In this document: positions 35,710 to 44,288 of the stretch, piece after piece | How positions within the stretch are numbered: position 1 is the first letter of the stretch | Layout of the letters: the number at the start of each line of letters is the position of its first letter | Source: Rubrivivax sp. | Lineage (GTDB): Bacteria; Pseudomonadota; Gammaproteobacteria; Burkholderiales; Burkholderiaceae_C | Length of the DNA stretch: 64,000 bases | Assembly: GCA_026125665.1 (NCBI GenBank) | Contig: JAHCKS010000011.1 | Location: forward strand, 21,436 to 85,435 | Reading direction: 5' to 3' | The notes under the pieces: model-generated | What the model saw: the letters and a program-made list of their open reading frames with translations, nothing else | What the model was told of the DNA's origin: nothing | Databases searched by the model: none | Made by a program: the position numbers and the translations under genes

Positions 35710-36753
35710 ATGCACACCTCCCCCGCCGTCGAGCGCGCGCAGGCCCTGCGCGCCTTCAACCGCTTCTACACGCGCCGCATCGGCGTCGTCGGTGAACGCG
35801 TGCTGGGCTCGCCGTTCTCGCTCGCCGAGACACGCGTGCTGTGGGAGATCGCGCACGACGGCGCCGGGGGGCGCGCCGCCCACGCGGACGGCACCATCAC
35901 GCCACGCGGCAGCGGCCCGACGGCGAGCTCGCTCGCGCGCGCGCTCGAGCTCGACGCCGGCTACCTGAGTCGCCTGCTCGCGAGCCTGCGCCGGCGCGGG
36001 CTCGTGCAGGCCGTCGTCGACGCGGCCGATCGCCGGCAGCGCCACCTGCGCCTCACCGCGGCCGGCCGGCGCGCCTTCGCGCCGCTGGAGCGGCGTTCGC
36101 AGCAGCAGATGCAGGCCCTGCTGGCGCCGCTGTCCGACGCGCAGCAGCGCGAAGTGCTCGCGGCGGCCGAGCGGCTCGGCACGCTGCTCGGCGAACGCGG
36201 GCGCCAAGCCGCGGGGCCGGGGCGCGAGCCGCTCACCCCCATTCACCTGCGCCCGCCGCGGCCCGGCGACATCGGCTGGGTCGTCTCGCGCCACGGCGCG
36301 CTGTACGCCGACGAGTACGGCTGGGACTGGACCTTCGAGGCGCTGGTGGCGCGCATCGCCGCCGACTTCGTCGAGCGCTTCGACGCGTCGCGCGAGGCCT
36401 GCTGGATCGCCGAACGCGAGGGCCCCGCCGGCCCCGAGCGAGCGGGCTGCGTCTTCCTCGTGCAGGCGCGGCACGAGAAGACCGGCGAGGTCGAGCCCGG
36501 CATTGCGCAGCTGCGCATGCTGATCGTCGAGCCGGCGGCGCGCGGCCACGGCCTCGGCCGCCGGCTGGTGCAGGAGTGCGAGCGCTTCGCGCGCGAGCGC
36601 CGCTACCGGCTCATCCGCCTGTGGACCAACAGCGTGCTGCTCGCCGCGCGCGCCATCTACGAGGCCGAGGGCTACCGGCTCGTGGCGCGGGAGAAGCACC
36701 GGAGCTTCGGCAAGAAGCTCGTCGGCGAGACGTGGGAGAAGGCGCTGCCGTAG
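35710..36753 (+). CDS. Bifunctional MarR regulator / GNAT acetyltransferase
   Basis: A 347-residue protein with a MarR winged-helix domain (residues 1-150; SLAETRVLWEIAH, SLARALELDAGYLSRLLASLRRRGLV and DAADRRQRHLRLT, the recognition helix and wing) followed by a GNAT domain (about 180-347; LRMLIVEPAARGHGLGRRLVQECERFA is the acetyl-CoA loop and ARAIYEAEGYRLV the distal motif). The fusion is a known family. The small molecule sensed or acetylated is unknown. ATG 35710 is chosen because the residues before it have no MarR similarity. Confidence 0.9.
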   Translation: MHTSPAVERAQALRAFNRFYTRRIGVVGERVLGSPFSLAETRVLWEIAHDGAGGRAAHADGTITPRGSGPTASSLARALELDAGYLSRLLASLRRRGLVQAVVDAADRRQRHLRLTAAGRRAFAPLERRSQQQMQALLAPLSDAQQREVLAAAERLGTLLGERGRQAAGPGREPLTPIHLRPPRPGDIGWVVSRHGALYADEYGWDWTFEALVARIAADFVERFDASREACWIAEREGPAGPERAGCVFLVQARHEKTGEVEPGIAQLRMLIVEPAARGHGLGRRLVQECERFARERRYRLIRLWTNSVLLAARAIYEAEGYRLVAREKHRSFGKKLVGETWEKALP

Positions 36754-36765
36754 CCGCCGGCGCGC

Positions 36766-37842
36766 TCAGCCGAAACGCACGGCGGCGATCGGCGGCAGGT
36801 TCGACGACACCACCGACCAGCTGTCGCCGGCATCGCCACTGGCCCACAGGTTGCCGGTGGTGCTGCCCATCATCAGCGAGCGGCCGTCGGCGGCCACGTC
36901 GAGGCCGTGCCGGTACACGAGGTCATAGCAGTCCTTCTGGGGCAACCCCTCGCGCAGCGTCTCGAAGGTCCTGCCGCCGTCGCGCGTGCGGTTGACGACG
37001 AGCGCACCGTCCACCGGCACGCGCCGCTCGTCCTTCACCGCGGGCACGAACCAGGCCGTATCGGCATCGCCCGGGTGCACCGCTACGGCGAAGCCGAAGC
37101 TCGACGCCGGCGCGGCCACCTCCTGCCAGCTGGCGGCGTTGTCGGTGCTGCGCCAGATGCCGCAATGGTGCTGGCACCACAGCACCTCGGGCCGCGCGGC
37201 GCAGCGCACGATGCGGTGCGGGTCCTGCGTGTTCTCGTCCTCGGCCTTCTCCGGCGGCATGAAGTCGGCACGCATGCCCTTGGCGCGCGAGTGCCAGCCT
37301 GCGCCGCCGTCGGTGCTGCGCCACGCACCACCGCAGCTGATGCCGAGCAACAACTCGCTCTCGTCGTGCGGATGCGGGCAGATCGAATGGATGCCCGGCG
37401 CGTCGTAGCCGCCGCCGAACCACTCCAGCCGCTCGGGCTTGTGCCACAGCGACTCGACGAGCTGCCAGCTCGCGCCGCGGTCGGTGCTGCGGAAGAGGCC
37501 GCCGGGAATCGTGCCGGCCCACAGCGCCCCCGCGGCACGCTCGAGCGACCAGATCAGCACCATCTTCCAGGCCGGGCCTGCCGCATCCTTGGGTTGCTCG
37601 GGGTAGACGGGCGTCGGCAGCTCTCGCCACGTGGCGCCGGCATCTTCGCTGGCGTGCAGCTTCACGCCGAAGTGGCCGAGGTTCAGCGCCGCGAGCATCA
37701 GGTTGTCGCCGTCGGCAGGCGGCAGCAGCATCGTCACCGGGTCGCCGAGGAAGCTCGTGCGCTCTACGCCCCAGCGCGCGCCGCGCCGGCGCAACTCGAC
37801 GAGGCCCTTGCGCGTGGCGGCCCAGGCACGGTCGTGGTTCAT
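36766..37842 (-). CDS. Asp-box (BNR/sialidase-like) beta-propeller protein
   Basis: A 358-residue cytosolic propeller with at least six Asp-box repeats: SEDAGATW (about 65), STDRGASW (about 122), STDGGAGW (about 178), STDNAASW (about 230), TRDGGRTF (about 287) and SGDAGDSW (about 335). No signal peptide is present, and the catalytic residues of true sialidases were not found, so enzymatic activity is doubtful. It directly precedes a ThiS/MoaD-like gene. The pair may form a functional unit of unknown purpose. Confidence 0.8.
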   Translation of the reverse strand: MNHDRAWAATRKGLVELRRRGARWGVERTSFLGDPVTMLLPPADGDNLMLAALNLGHFGVKLHASEDAGATWRELPTPVYPEQPKDAAGPAWKMVLIWSLERAAGALWAGTIPGGLFRSTDRGASWQLVESLWHKPERLEWFGGGYDAPGIHSICPHPHDESELLLGISCGGAWRSTDGGAGWHSRAKGMRADFMPPEKAEDENTQDPHRIVRCAARPEVLWCQHHCGIWRSTDNAASWQEVAAPASSFGFAVAVHPGDADTAWFVPAVKDERRVPVDGALVVNRTRDGGRTFETLREGLPQKDCYDLVYRHGLDVAADGRSLMMGSTTGNLWASGDAGDSWSVVSSNLPPIAAVRFG

Positions 37843-37873
37843 GCGAGCTTCTCCTTCGTCTTCTTGGTGCCGT

Positions 37874-38146
37874 TCAGCCGCCCGACAGCGCCTGCAGCAC
37901 GTGCACCGTGCTGTCCGGGGCCAGCCGCTCCTCGTCCAGGCGCATGCGCTCGGTGCTGCGGCGCCCGTCGACGAAGACGACGACGTTGGGTCGCAGGTGC
38001 CCCTGGTCGTCGAGCACGTAGCCGCGCAGCATCGGGTTCAGTTCGAACGCCTCGTCCAGCAGCGCGCGCAGCGTCACCGCGCCACTGGCGAGCTCGGGCG
38101 TGCTCGTGAAGCGGCGCAGCTGCGGCGTGAAGACGAGGCGCGGCAT
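37874..38146 (-). CDS. MoaD/ThiS-like ubiquitin-fold protein
   Basis: A 90-residue beta-grasp protein (PRLVFTPQLRRF, then HLRPNVVVFVDGRR and HVLQALSGG). The C-terminal Gly-Gly is as in MoaD and ThiS, where it is adenylated and thiocarboxylated to donate sulfur. No partner E1-like enzyme or molybdopterin gene is in the window. ATG 38146 gives a normal MoaD length; upstream codons are low-similarity. It lies 31 nt before the Asp-box gene on the same strand. Confidence 0.82.
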   Translation of the reverse strand: MPRLVFTPQLRRFTSTPELASGAVTLRALLDEAFELNPMLRGYVLDDQGHLRPNVVVFVDGRRSTERMRLDEERLAPDSTVHVLQALSGG

Positions 38147-38190
38147 CGCCAGCCGATGATGGAAGATCGCGCTGCCGAGAACCAAGCGGG

Positions 38191-39522
38191 TCAACCCGCG
38201 GCCGCCCCGGCCTCGACGTCGGGGGACGCGGCGGCCGCGGCGCCGCCGCGCAGCCCGCGCAGCCGCCACGCCGCGAACAGCGCAGCCGCTGCCAGCACGG
38301 CGGCGCAGGCGGCGAGCACGGCACGTGCGCCGAAGGCATTGCCCGCGGCGCCGCCGGCCAGCGCGCCGGCCAGCGTGGCCGCCTGGCCGATGCCGCGCAG
38401 GCCGGCATCGGTGCGTGCCAGCAGGGCCGGTGCGACGCTGGTCTGTCGCAACGTGCGGTCGTGCACCGCGAACAGCGTGTGCCCGGCGTCGCCGACGATC
38501 TGGTGCGCGACGAGCAGCGCGATGGCGAGCAAGCCGGCGCCCGCCGCGAGCGGAATGAACGCTGCGCCGAGCGCCGCGGCGGCGAGGCCGAGCGCCATCG
38601 TGCGGCCGGCACCGAAGCGTCGCGCCGCCGGCGCGGCAAGGCGCGCGCCGACGAGCGCGCCCAGGCCGCCGAGGGCGAAGACCACACCGAGCTGGCCGGT
38701 GGGAATGGCGAGGTCGCGCGCCACGTAGATCATGTAGTTCGCGCCGGCCAGGCTGCCGGCCAGCGCCAGCAGCACCTCGAGCACGGCCAGCGCACGCAGT
38801 GCGGGGTGACGCGCGACGGCGGCGACACCGGCGGTCGTCTCGCGCCACATCGCTCGCGCGGCGGCCACCGGGCGCGCGGCAGGCGCGGCCGCGCCATCGG
38901 CCGCGCCCGGCGAGGAGGCCGACGCACCGGCCGGCCGCTCCTCGGCCGCAGGCACTTCGCGCACGCCGCGCAGGCACAGCGCCGACGCGAGATACGACAC
39001 CGCGTCGGCCACCAGCGCCGCCGCGGCCCCGAGCCACTGGAACAACCAGCCGCCGAACGCGAAGGCCGCCGTCTCCGACAGGCTCGTGGCGGTTTGCATC
39101 TGCGCGTTGCGGCGCACGAGCTCGCCGGCCGCAAGGCGCTGCGCCATCCAAGCCGAGCGCGCCACCTCGAAGGCCATCGTCAGCATGCCGTTGGCCGCCG
39201 CCGCCAGCGCAAGCGTCGCCATGCCCCACGGGCCGGCGAGCCCGCCGCGCCAGGCGAGCCCTGCCAGCGCGCCGAGCACGAGCGCGCGCGCCACGTCGCA
39301 CGCCAGCATCACGGCCCGCTTGCCGTGCCGCTCGACCCAGGCACCGAGCAGCAGTGCACCGACCGCCGCCGCGGCCACGTCGGCCACGAGCAGTGCCGCC
39401 ATCTCGAGCGGCGTGGCTTCGAGCACCAGCGCCGCCAGCCACGGGATGGCCAGGCGGCTCAGCATTGCGCCGAAGTTGGAGATGCCCTCGGCGGCGAGCA
39501 GGCGGTGGAACTCGTGCCTCAC
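38191..39522 (-). CDS. MFS transporter
   Basis: A 443-residue major facilitator with about 12 hydrophobic helices, opening at GTG 39522 with RHEFHRLLAAEGISNFGAMLSRLAIPW. This start resembles the drug/enterobactin-exporter-type MFS branch (EntS/YfiS-like). A central Ala/Pro-rich loop (about 195-225) separates the two halves. The cargo is not predictable. It is divergent from the SDR gene at 39620, with which it shares a 97-nt intergenic region. Confidence 0.85.
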   Translation of the reverse strand: MRHEFHRLLAAEGISNFGAMLSRLAIPWLAALVLEATPLEMAALLVADVAAAAVGALLLGAWVERHGKRAVMLACDVARALVLGALAGLAWRGGLAGPWGMATLALAAAANGMLTMAFEVARSAWMAQRLAAGELVRRNAQMQTATSLSETAAFAFGGWLFQWLGAAAALVADAVSYLASALCLRGVREVPAAEERPAGASASSPGAADGAAAPAARPVAAARAMWRETTAGVAAVARHPALRALAVLEVLLALAGSLAGANYMIYVARDLAIPTGQLGVVFALGGLGALVGARLAAPAARRFGAGRTMALGLAAAALGAAFIPLAAGAGLLAIALLVAHQIVGDAGHTLFAVHDRTLRQTSVAPALLARTDAGLRGIGQAATLAGALAGGAAGNAFGARAVLAACAAVLAAAALFAAWRLRGLRGGAAAAASPDVEAGAAAG

Positions 39523-39619
39523 GCCGCGATGATGCAGCGTCGGGGTCGCAGCGGCGTCCGCGCGGGCGGGCGCGCGGGCGCCCACGGCGGCTCGCCGGCC
39601 AACGCATAGCATCGCCGGC

Positions 39620-40432
39620 ATGACCTCCCCCACCTCCGGCGGCGCCGGTGCCGCGCCGAGCGGCCTCGCCGCCTTCCGCCTCGACGGCCGCACGGCCGCC
39701 ATCACCGGCGGCGCGAACGGCATCGGGCTGGCCTGCGCGCGCCTCTTCACCGAAGCCGGCGCGAAGGTGCTGCTGCTGGACCGCGACGCCGACGCGCTGG
39801 CCGCCGCCGTGCGCACGCTGCCCGGCAGCGCTGGCCGCGTGCTCGACGTCGCCGACGCGCCGGCGGTGGAACGTGCCTTCGCCGAGCTGGCGGCCGAACA
39901 CGGGCCACTGCACGTGCTGGTGAACAACGCCGGCCGCGCCATCCGCCGGCCCTCGCTCGAGCTCGACGTGGCCGACTGGAACGAGGTGATCGCCGTCAAC
40001 CTGACCGGTGCGTTCCTCTGCGCGCGCGCCGCGGCACGCCACATGCCGCCCGCCGTGCCGGGCAGCGCGCTGGCGCCCGCGATCGTCAACACCGCGTCGA
40101 TGATGGGGCTGTCGGGTGGCGGCCTGTACCCGAACATCTCGTACCAGGCGAGCAAGGGCGGCCTCGTCAACATGACCCGCGCGCTGGCCGTCGAGTGGGC
40201 CGAGCGCGGCATCCGCGTCAACGCCGTCGCGCCGACCTGGACGCGCACCGGCTTCATCGGCCAGCTCCAGGCGCAGCCGGAGCTGATGGCGCGCATCCGC
40301 GCCGTCACGCCACTCGGCCGGCTGGCCGAACCCGAGGAGGTGGCGGCCGCGGTGCTCTACCTGGCCGGCCCCGCGTCGTGCATGGTCACCGGGCACGTGC
40401 TGGCCGTGGACGGCGGCTTCCTCGCGCAATAG
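39620..40432 (+). CDS. Short-chain dehydrogenase/reductase
   Basis: A 270-residue NAD(P)-dependent oxidoreductase of the classical SDR family. The Rossmann motif is TGGANGIG (about 29-36), the adenine-ring motif NNAG, the catalytic serine in NTASMMG, and YxxxK in SYQASKGG. The C-terminal GGF motif is present (AVDGGFLAQ). Substrate is unknown; the length and GxxxGIG spacing fit 3-oxoacyl-ACP reductase-like or sugar dehydrogenase members. Confidence 0.92.
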   Translation: MTSPTSGGAGAAPSGLAAFRLDGRTAAITGGANGIGLACARLFTEAGAKVLLLDRDADALAAAVRTLPGSAGRVLDVADAPAVERAFAELAAEHGPLHVLVNNAGRAIRRPSLELDVADWNEVIAVNLTGAFLCARAAARHMPPAVPGSALAPAIVNTASMMGLSGGGLYPNISYQASKGGLVNMTRALAVEWAERGIRVNAVAPTWTRTGFIGQLQAQPELMARIRAVTPLGRLAEPEEVAAAVLYLAGPASCMVTGHVLAVDGGFLAQ

Positions 40433-40502
40433 GCGCCGCGCCGGCCTCGCACCGCACCGCCTCCACCGCTGCCCGCTCCCGCAGCGCCGGAGCGGCCGAC
40501 GA

Positions 40503-41084
40503 TCAGCGCAGGTCCCCGGCCAGGCTGGCCAGCGTCTCCGGCGGCACCATCACGTGAGCCGGGTAGTTCGTGTGATCGCAGCCGATCTTCACCGCCGCGC
40601 CGGCGCGCACCGCCTCGCGCATCGGCTTCGTGAGCTCGAAGCGCACGAAGTGCACCGAGGAGGTCTTCTCGTCGTTCTCGCGGTCGAGGTCCTCGTCGGC
40701 GATGGCGTAGACGCGCTTGTCGCCTTCCACCTCGACGAACAGGCGGTCCTCGATGCCGATCAGCCGCGCCAGCTCGCGCTTGCGCTCGTGCGGGTCGGGG
40801 TACTCGATGAGCATCGTCGCCTTCCAGTTCGTGCCGTCCGGGATCAGCGGCGCGTAGGCGTCGATCTCCGACTGGATGCCGTCCTCGTCGAAGATCTTCT
40901 CGATCAGCAGCATCTCCTGGATCTGGCGGCGGACCGTCTGCTCGTCCTCGAACTGCAGCGTCACGTGCTCGCCGAGGTGCACCGTGCGCAGCCGCCGGTG
41001 CGCGATGGCCTCGGCGCGGCTCGTCTTGCGGATCTTCGAGTAGGCCTCCAGCGTGAGCAGGCTGTCGCGGGCGATGGTCACCAT
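40503..41084 (-). CDS. DUF3501 family protein
   Basis: A 193-residue cytosolic protein of the DUF3501 family (RLRTVHLGEHVTLQFEDEQTV, EMLLIEKIFDEDGIQSEIDAYAPLIPDGTNWKATML-type core). Biochemistry is unknown. It is consistently found beside an Fe-S CCG-domain protein and a rubrerythrin, as here, where it starts 7 nt after the Fe-S gene stop. The context points to a redox or peroxide-stress role. Confidence 0.88.
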   Translation of the reverse strand: MVTIARDSLLTLEAYSKIRKTSRAEAIAHRRLRTVHLGEHVTLQFEDEQTVRRQIQEMLLIEKIFDEDGIQSEIDAYAPLIPDGTNWKATMLIEYPDPHERKRELARLIGIEDRLFVEVEGDKRVYAIADEDLDRENDEKTSSVHFVRFELTKPMREAVRAGAAVKIGCDHTNYPAHVMVPPETLASLAGDLR

Positions 41085-41091
41085 CGTGGGG

Positions 41092-42438
41092 TCACTCCAT
41101 TCCGTAGGCGTAGCGAACGAGCGAGAGCGGATGCTGCAGCGCCCTGGCCGGCGTGCCGGCCTGCGCCATGCCCTGCGCGATGTGGTGGCCGGCGAGCGCG
41201 CAGTCGCTGCTGATGAAGTCGGGCTCGTCCTTGGCCATGGCCTTGAAGACGGGACGGCCGATCTTCATCGCCACCGCGTGCGTCGCCGTCTTCACGCCGT
41301 AGGTGCCGGCGTGGCCCGAGCAGCGCTCCACCGTGTTGAGCTTCACCTCGACGCTCCTGCCGATGAGCTTGAACATCTCCTCGGTCTTGCGGCCGATGTT
41401 CTGCACCCGGCCGTGGCAGGGGATGTGGTAGCTGACCTTGCCGAGCGCCTGCTTGAAGTCGGTCTTCAGCAGGCCGTCCTTGTGCCGCGCCACGAGGTAC
41501 TCGAACGGGTCCCACATCGCCTCCTTCACGAGCTGCGTGTCGGCATCCTGCGGGAACATCAGCGGCAGCTCCTGCTTGAACATCAGCGTGCACGAGGGCA
41601 CCGCCGAGAGGATCGCGTAACCCTCGCGCGCGTAACGCGCCAGCACCGGGATGTTGGCTTCCTTCGCCTTCGCCACCGAGGCGAGGTCGCCGAGCTCGAA
41701 CTTCGGCATGCCGCAGCACTGCTCCTTCTCGACGATCTCGTACGGGATGGCGTTGTGCTCCAGCACCTTCAGCAGGTCCTCGCCGATGCCCGGCTCGTTG
41801 TAGTTGACGTAGCAGGTGGCGAAGATGGCCACCTTGCCCGGCGTGCGCTCGCCGTTCGTCACGACACGCGCATTGCCGTTCATCGCGCGGCCCCAGCGGA
41901 AGCGCTGCTCGGCGAGGCCCGGCATCCACGCCTGGGCGTTCACGCCGAGGCGGCCCTGCAACAGCTTGCGTATCGGCCGCATCGAGTTCACCTTGTTCAC
42001 GGCCTGCACGACGATGGGGATGCCGGCGAACTGCCCGTGCACGTCGGTGGAGGCGAGCAGCCTCTCCTTCGCCGTCACCTCGCCCTTGCTGAACTTGAAG
42101 GCCTTGGCGCGCAGCATGAGATGCGGGAAGTCGAGGTTCCACTCGTGCGGCGGCGTGTACGGACACTTCGTCATGTAGCACAGGTCGCACAGGTAGCACT
42201 GTTCGACGACCTTCCAGTAGTCGGGCTTGGCCACGCCGTGCAGCTCGCCGTCGTCGGTGGCGTCGACCAGGTCGAACAGGTTCGGGAAGCTCTGGCACAG
42301 GCTCACGCAGCGGCGGCAGCCGTGGCAGATGTCGAACACCCGCTCCATCTCGGCGAAGAGCTTGGCCTCGTGGAGGAAGTCGGGGCTCTGCCAATCGACA
42401 GGGTGGCGGGTGGGGGCTTCGAGGTTGCCTTCGCGCAT
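41092..42438 (-). CDS. HdrD/GlpC-like Fe-S binding protein
   Basis: A 448-residue protein with two ferredoxin-type clusters near the N-terminus: C38-x2-C41-x2-C44-x3-C48 and C81-x2-C84-x2-C87-x4-C92. Two cysteine-rich CCG-type domains follow, one with the canonical EQCCGMPKFE and one with a deviating ERCSGHAGTYG. The layout is that of the heterodisulfide reductase/glycolate oxidase Fe-S subunit family. It probably transfers electrons in the cytoplasm to or from the rubrerythrin. It lies between the rubrerythrin and DUF3501 genes. Confidence 0.88.
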   Translation of the reverse strand: MREGNLEAPTRHPVDWQSPDFLHEAKLFAEMERVFDICHGCRRCVSLCQSFPNLFDLVDATDDGELHGVAKPDYWKVVEQCYLCDLCYMTKCPYTPPHEWNLDFPHLMLRAKAFKFSKGEVTAKERLLASTDVHGQFAGIPIVVQAVNKVNSMRPIRKLLQGRLGVNAQAWMPGLAEQRFRWGRAMNGNARVVTNGERTPGKVAIFATCYVNYNEPGIGEDLLKVLEHNAIPYEIVEKEQCCGMPKFELGDLASVAKAKEANIPVLARYAREGYAILSAVPSCTLMFKQELPLMFPQDADTQLVKEAMWDPFEYLVARHKDGLLKTDFKQALGKVSYHIPCHGRVQNIGRKTEEMFKLIGRSVEVKLNTVERCSGHAGTYGVKTATHAVAMKIGRPVFKAMAKDEPDFISSDCALAGHHIAQGMAQAGTPARALQHPLSLVRYAYGME

Positions 42439-42496
42439 GGCGGGTCGCGGTGGGGTTGAGCGGCTGGCCGGGAACGGCAGCGTGCTGCAGAAACGG

Positions 42497-42519
42497 ACAA
42501 GGGGCGCTGAGCCCCTTGT
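42497..42519 (-). terminator. Hairpin between rubrerythrin and Fe-S genes
   Basis: A perfect 9-bp stem (42497-42505 with 42511-42519, loop of five) follows the rubrerythrin stop on the minus strand, with only a weak T stretch after it. It may reduce read-through, giving more rubrerythrin than Fe-S protein. Confidence 0.6.
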
Positions 42520-42541
42520 CGCGCGGACGGCCGGCTTGCGA

Positions 42542-42961
42542 TCAGTCGACCAGCTGATCCAGCGCCTTCTGGTAGCGGTTGGCGTGCGAGCGCTCGGCCT
42601 TGGCCAGCGTCTCGAACCAGTCGGCGATCTCGTCGAAGCCTTCGGCGCGCGCCGTCTTGGCCATGCCCGGGTACATGTCGGTGTACTCGTGCGTCTCGCC
42701 GGCGACGGCGGCCTTGAGGTTGTCGCGCGTGGCGCCGATCGGCAGGCCGGTGGCGGGGTCGCCCACCTGCTCGAGGAACTCGAGGTGGCCGTGCGCATGC
42801 CCGGTCTCGCCTTCGGCCGTGCTGCGGAAGAGCGCCGCCACGTCGTTCTGGCCCTCGACGTCCGCCTTGTTCGCGAAGTAGAGGTAACGGCGGTTCGCCT
42901 GCGACTCGCCGGCGAAGGCGTCCTTCAGGTTCTGCTCGGTCTTCGAGCCCTTCAAGCCCAT
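42542..42961 (-). CDS. Rubrerythrin-like di-iron protein
   Basis: A 139-residue ferritin-fold protein with the di-iron ligand pattern FAGES (E19), [18 protein letters not shown] and [11 protein letters not shown]. It lacks the C-terminal rubredoxin domain of full rubrerythrins, so it needs an external electron source, for which the adjacent Fe-S protein is the obvious candidate. The family reduces hydrogen peroxide. A strong palindrome sits about 100 nt upstream. Confidence 0.92.
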   Translation of the reverse strand: MGLKGSKTEQNLKDAFAGESQANRRYLYFANKADVEGQNDVAALFRSTAEGETGHAHGHLEFLEQVGDPATGLPIGATRDNLKAAVAGETHEYTDMYPGMAKTARAEGFDEIADWFETLAKAERSHANRYQKALDQLVD

Positions 42962-43059
42962 GGATTGCTCCTCATCTGCGGTTGGGGGAACGATCGGTCT
43001 CAGCGTCATGCACCCGCGCGGCGGGCGCGACGGGGCGGAACGGTAGCAGAGCCTCCCAC

Positions 43060-43081
43060 TTGACCCAATCGATTGGATCAA
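43060..43081 (-). promoter_or_regulatory. 22-bp palindromic operator before rubrerythrin
   Basis: A TTGA...TCAA palindrome with the perfect 12-bp core CCAATCGATTGG; 20 of 22 positions are symmetric. It is much more AT-rich than its surroundings and lies about 100 nt upstream of the rubrerythrin start. The regulator is unknown; peroxide- or iron-responsive repressors and FNR-type proteins are options. Confidence 0.7.
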
Positions 43082-43155
43082 TACGGCCGATAGCCTGGAA
43101 CCGGCGCGCCGTGGCGCGGCGCCACGCCGGCGGGCACGGCCTGCGTGGCCCGTCC

Positions 43156-44034
43156 TCAGCGCAGCCCGAGCAGCCGCAGCGCCAGGTCGTGCAGCCGCCC
43201 CTGCGGATCGACCAGGCTCTCCAGCACCGAGAAGTGGTTCTTGCCGGGCACCGTCTCGCACACCGGCACGGCAGTCGGTCCCCAGACATCGCGGATGAGC
43301 GTGTTCTGGCGCAGGAACTCCGAGCTCTCGTCCAGGCCGACGGTGGTGTACAGCTTGCCGGCCTTCGGGCGCGGGAAGAACGCGGGGCTCAGCCGCGCCA
43401 CCTGCAGCGGCGTCAGCCGCAGGTCGGCCTGCAGGAACGGCACGTGGCGCAGCGGCTCCAGGTCGTACAGGCCCGAGATCGAGAGCCCGCCGGCCAGCGG
43501 CTGCGCCGGCATCTCGAGGCCGCGCTGCGCGCCCACGTCCTTCCAGCGGCAGGACAGCAGCATCGCCACCAGGTGCCCGCCGGCCGAGTGCCCGGCCACG
43601 GCGATGCGCTGCGGATCGCCGCCGTGCTCGGCGGCGTGCTGCCAGGTCCACGCCACCGCCTCGGTCATCTGCAGCGCGATGTCCTCCACCGAGACGGCCG
43701 GGCACAGGTCGTAGTTCGGCACGACGACGAGCGCGCCGTCGGCGGTGAACGACGGCGCGACGAACGAGAAGTCGCTCTTGTCGAGCGAGCGCCAGTAGCC
43801 GCCGTGGATGAAGATCAGCACCGGCGCACCGCCGGCAGCAGCGGCGTCGGTGGGGAAGAGGTCGAGCGTGGACTTCGGCGCGTCGCCGTAGCGAAGGTCG
43901 AGCACGCAGCGCGCCTGCGCGCGCACCAGCGCCGAAGCCTCGGCCCAGCGGGCGAAGAACTGCGGGTGCTCGGGCACCAGCGCGCGGTTGTTGTACTGGG
44001 CCTCGAGCCAGGCCGGGTCGGTGCGGGGGCGCAT
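43156..44034 (-). CDS. Arylformamidase-like alpha/beta hydrolase
   Basis: A 292-residue hydrolase with the HGGYW signature (H77-W81) typical of eukaryote-like kynurenine formamidases, nucleophile S150 in AGHSAGG, and the closing histidine in GKNHFSVLE. It would hydrolyse N-formylkynurenine to kynurenine in tryptophan breakdown, but no other kyn genes are nearby, so another ester or amide is possible. ATG 44034 is chosen as the first start in register with family length. Confidence 0.82.
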   Translation of the reverse strand: MRPRTDPAWLEAQYNNRALVPEHPQFFARWAEASALVRAQARCVLDLRYGDAPKSTLDLFPTDAAAAGGAPVLIFIHGGYWRSLDKSDFSFVAPSFTADGALVVVPNYDLCPAVSVEDIALQMTEAVAWTWQHAAEHGGDPQRIAVAGHSAGGHLVAMLLSCRWKDVGAQRGLEMPAQPLAGGLSISGLYDLEPLRHVPFLQADLRLTPLQVARLSPAFFPRPKAGKLYTTVGLDESSEFLRQNTLIRDVWGPTAVPVCETVPGKNHFSVLESLVDPQGRLHDLALRLLGLR

Positions 44035-44172
44035 GGACGGTCTCCTCGGCGATGTGGGGGGCGCAGGCGTCGGATCGGCGAACGACCGGGGCGCGACGAT
44101 AGCGCAGCCGCCGCCGCGGGCGCGCCTGGCGCCGTGAGGGCGGGACGCTGCGCTAGAATGCGCGCCGCTCGT

Positions 44173-44248
<76 letters not shown>

Positions 44249-44288
44249 GTCACTACCAATGCGCCGTCTTCATCCGATCGGCGAACCG

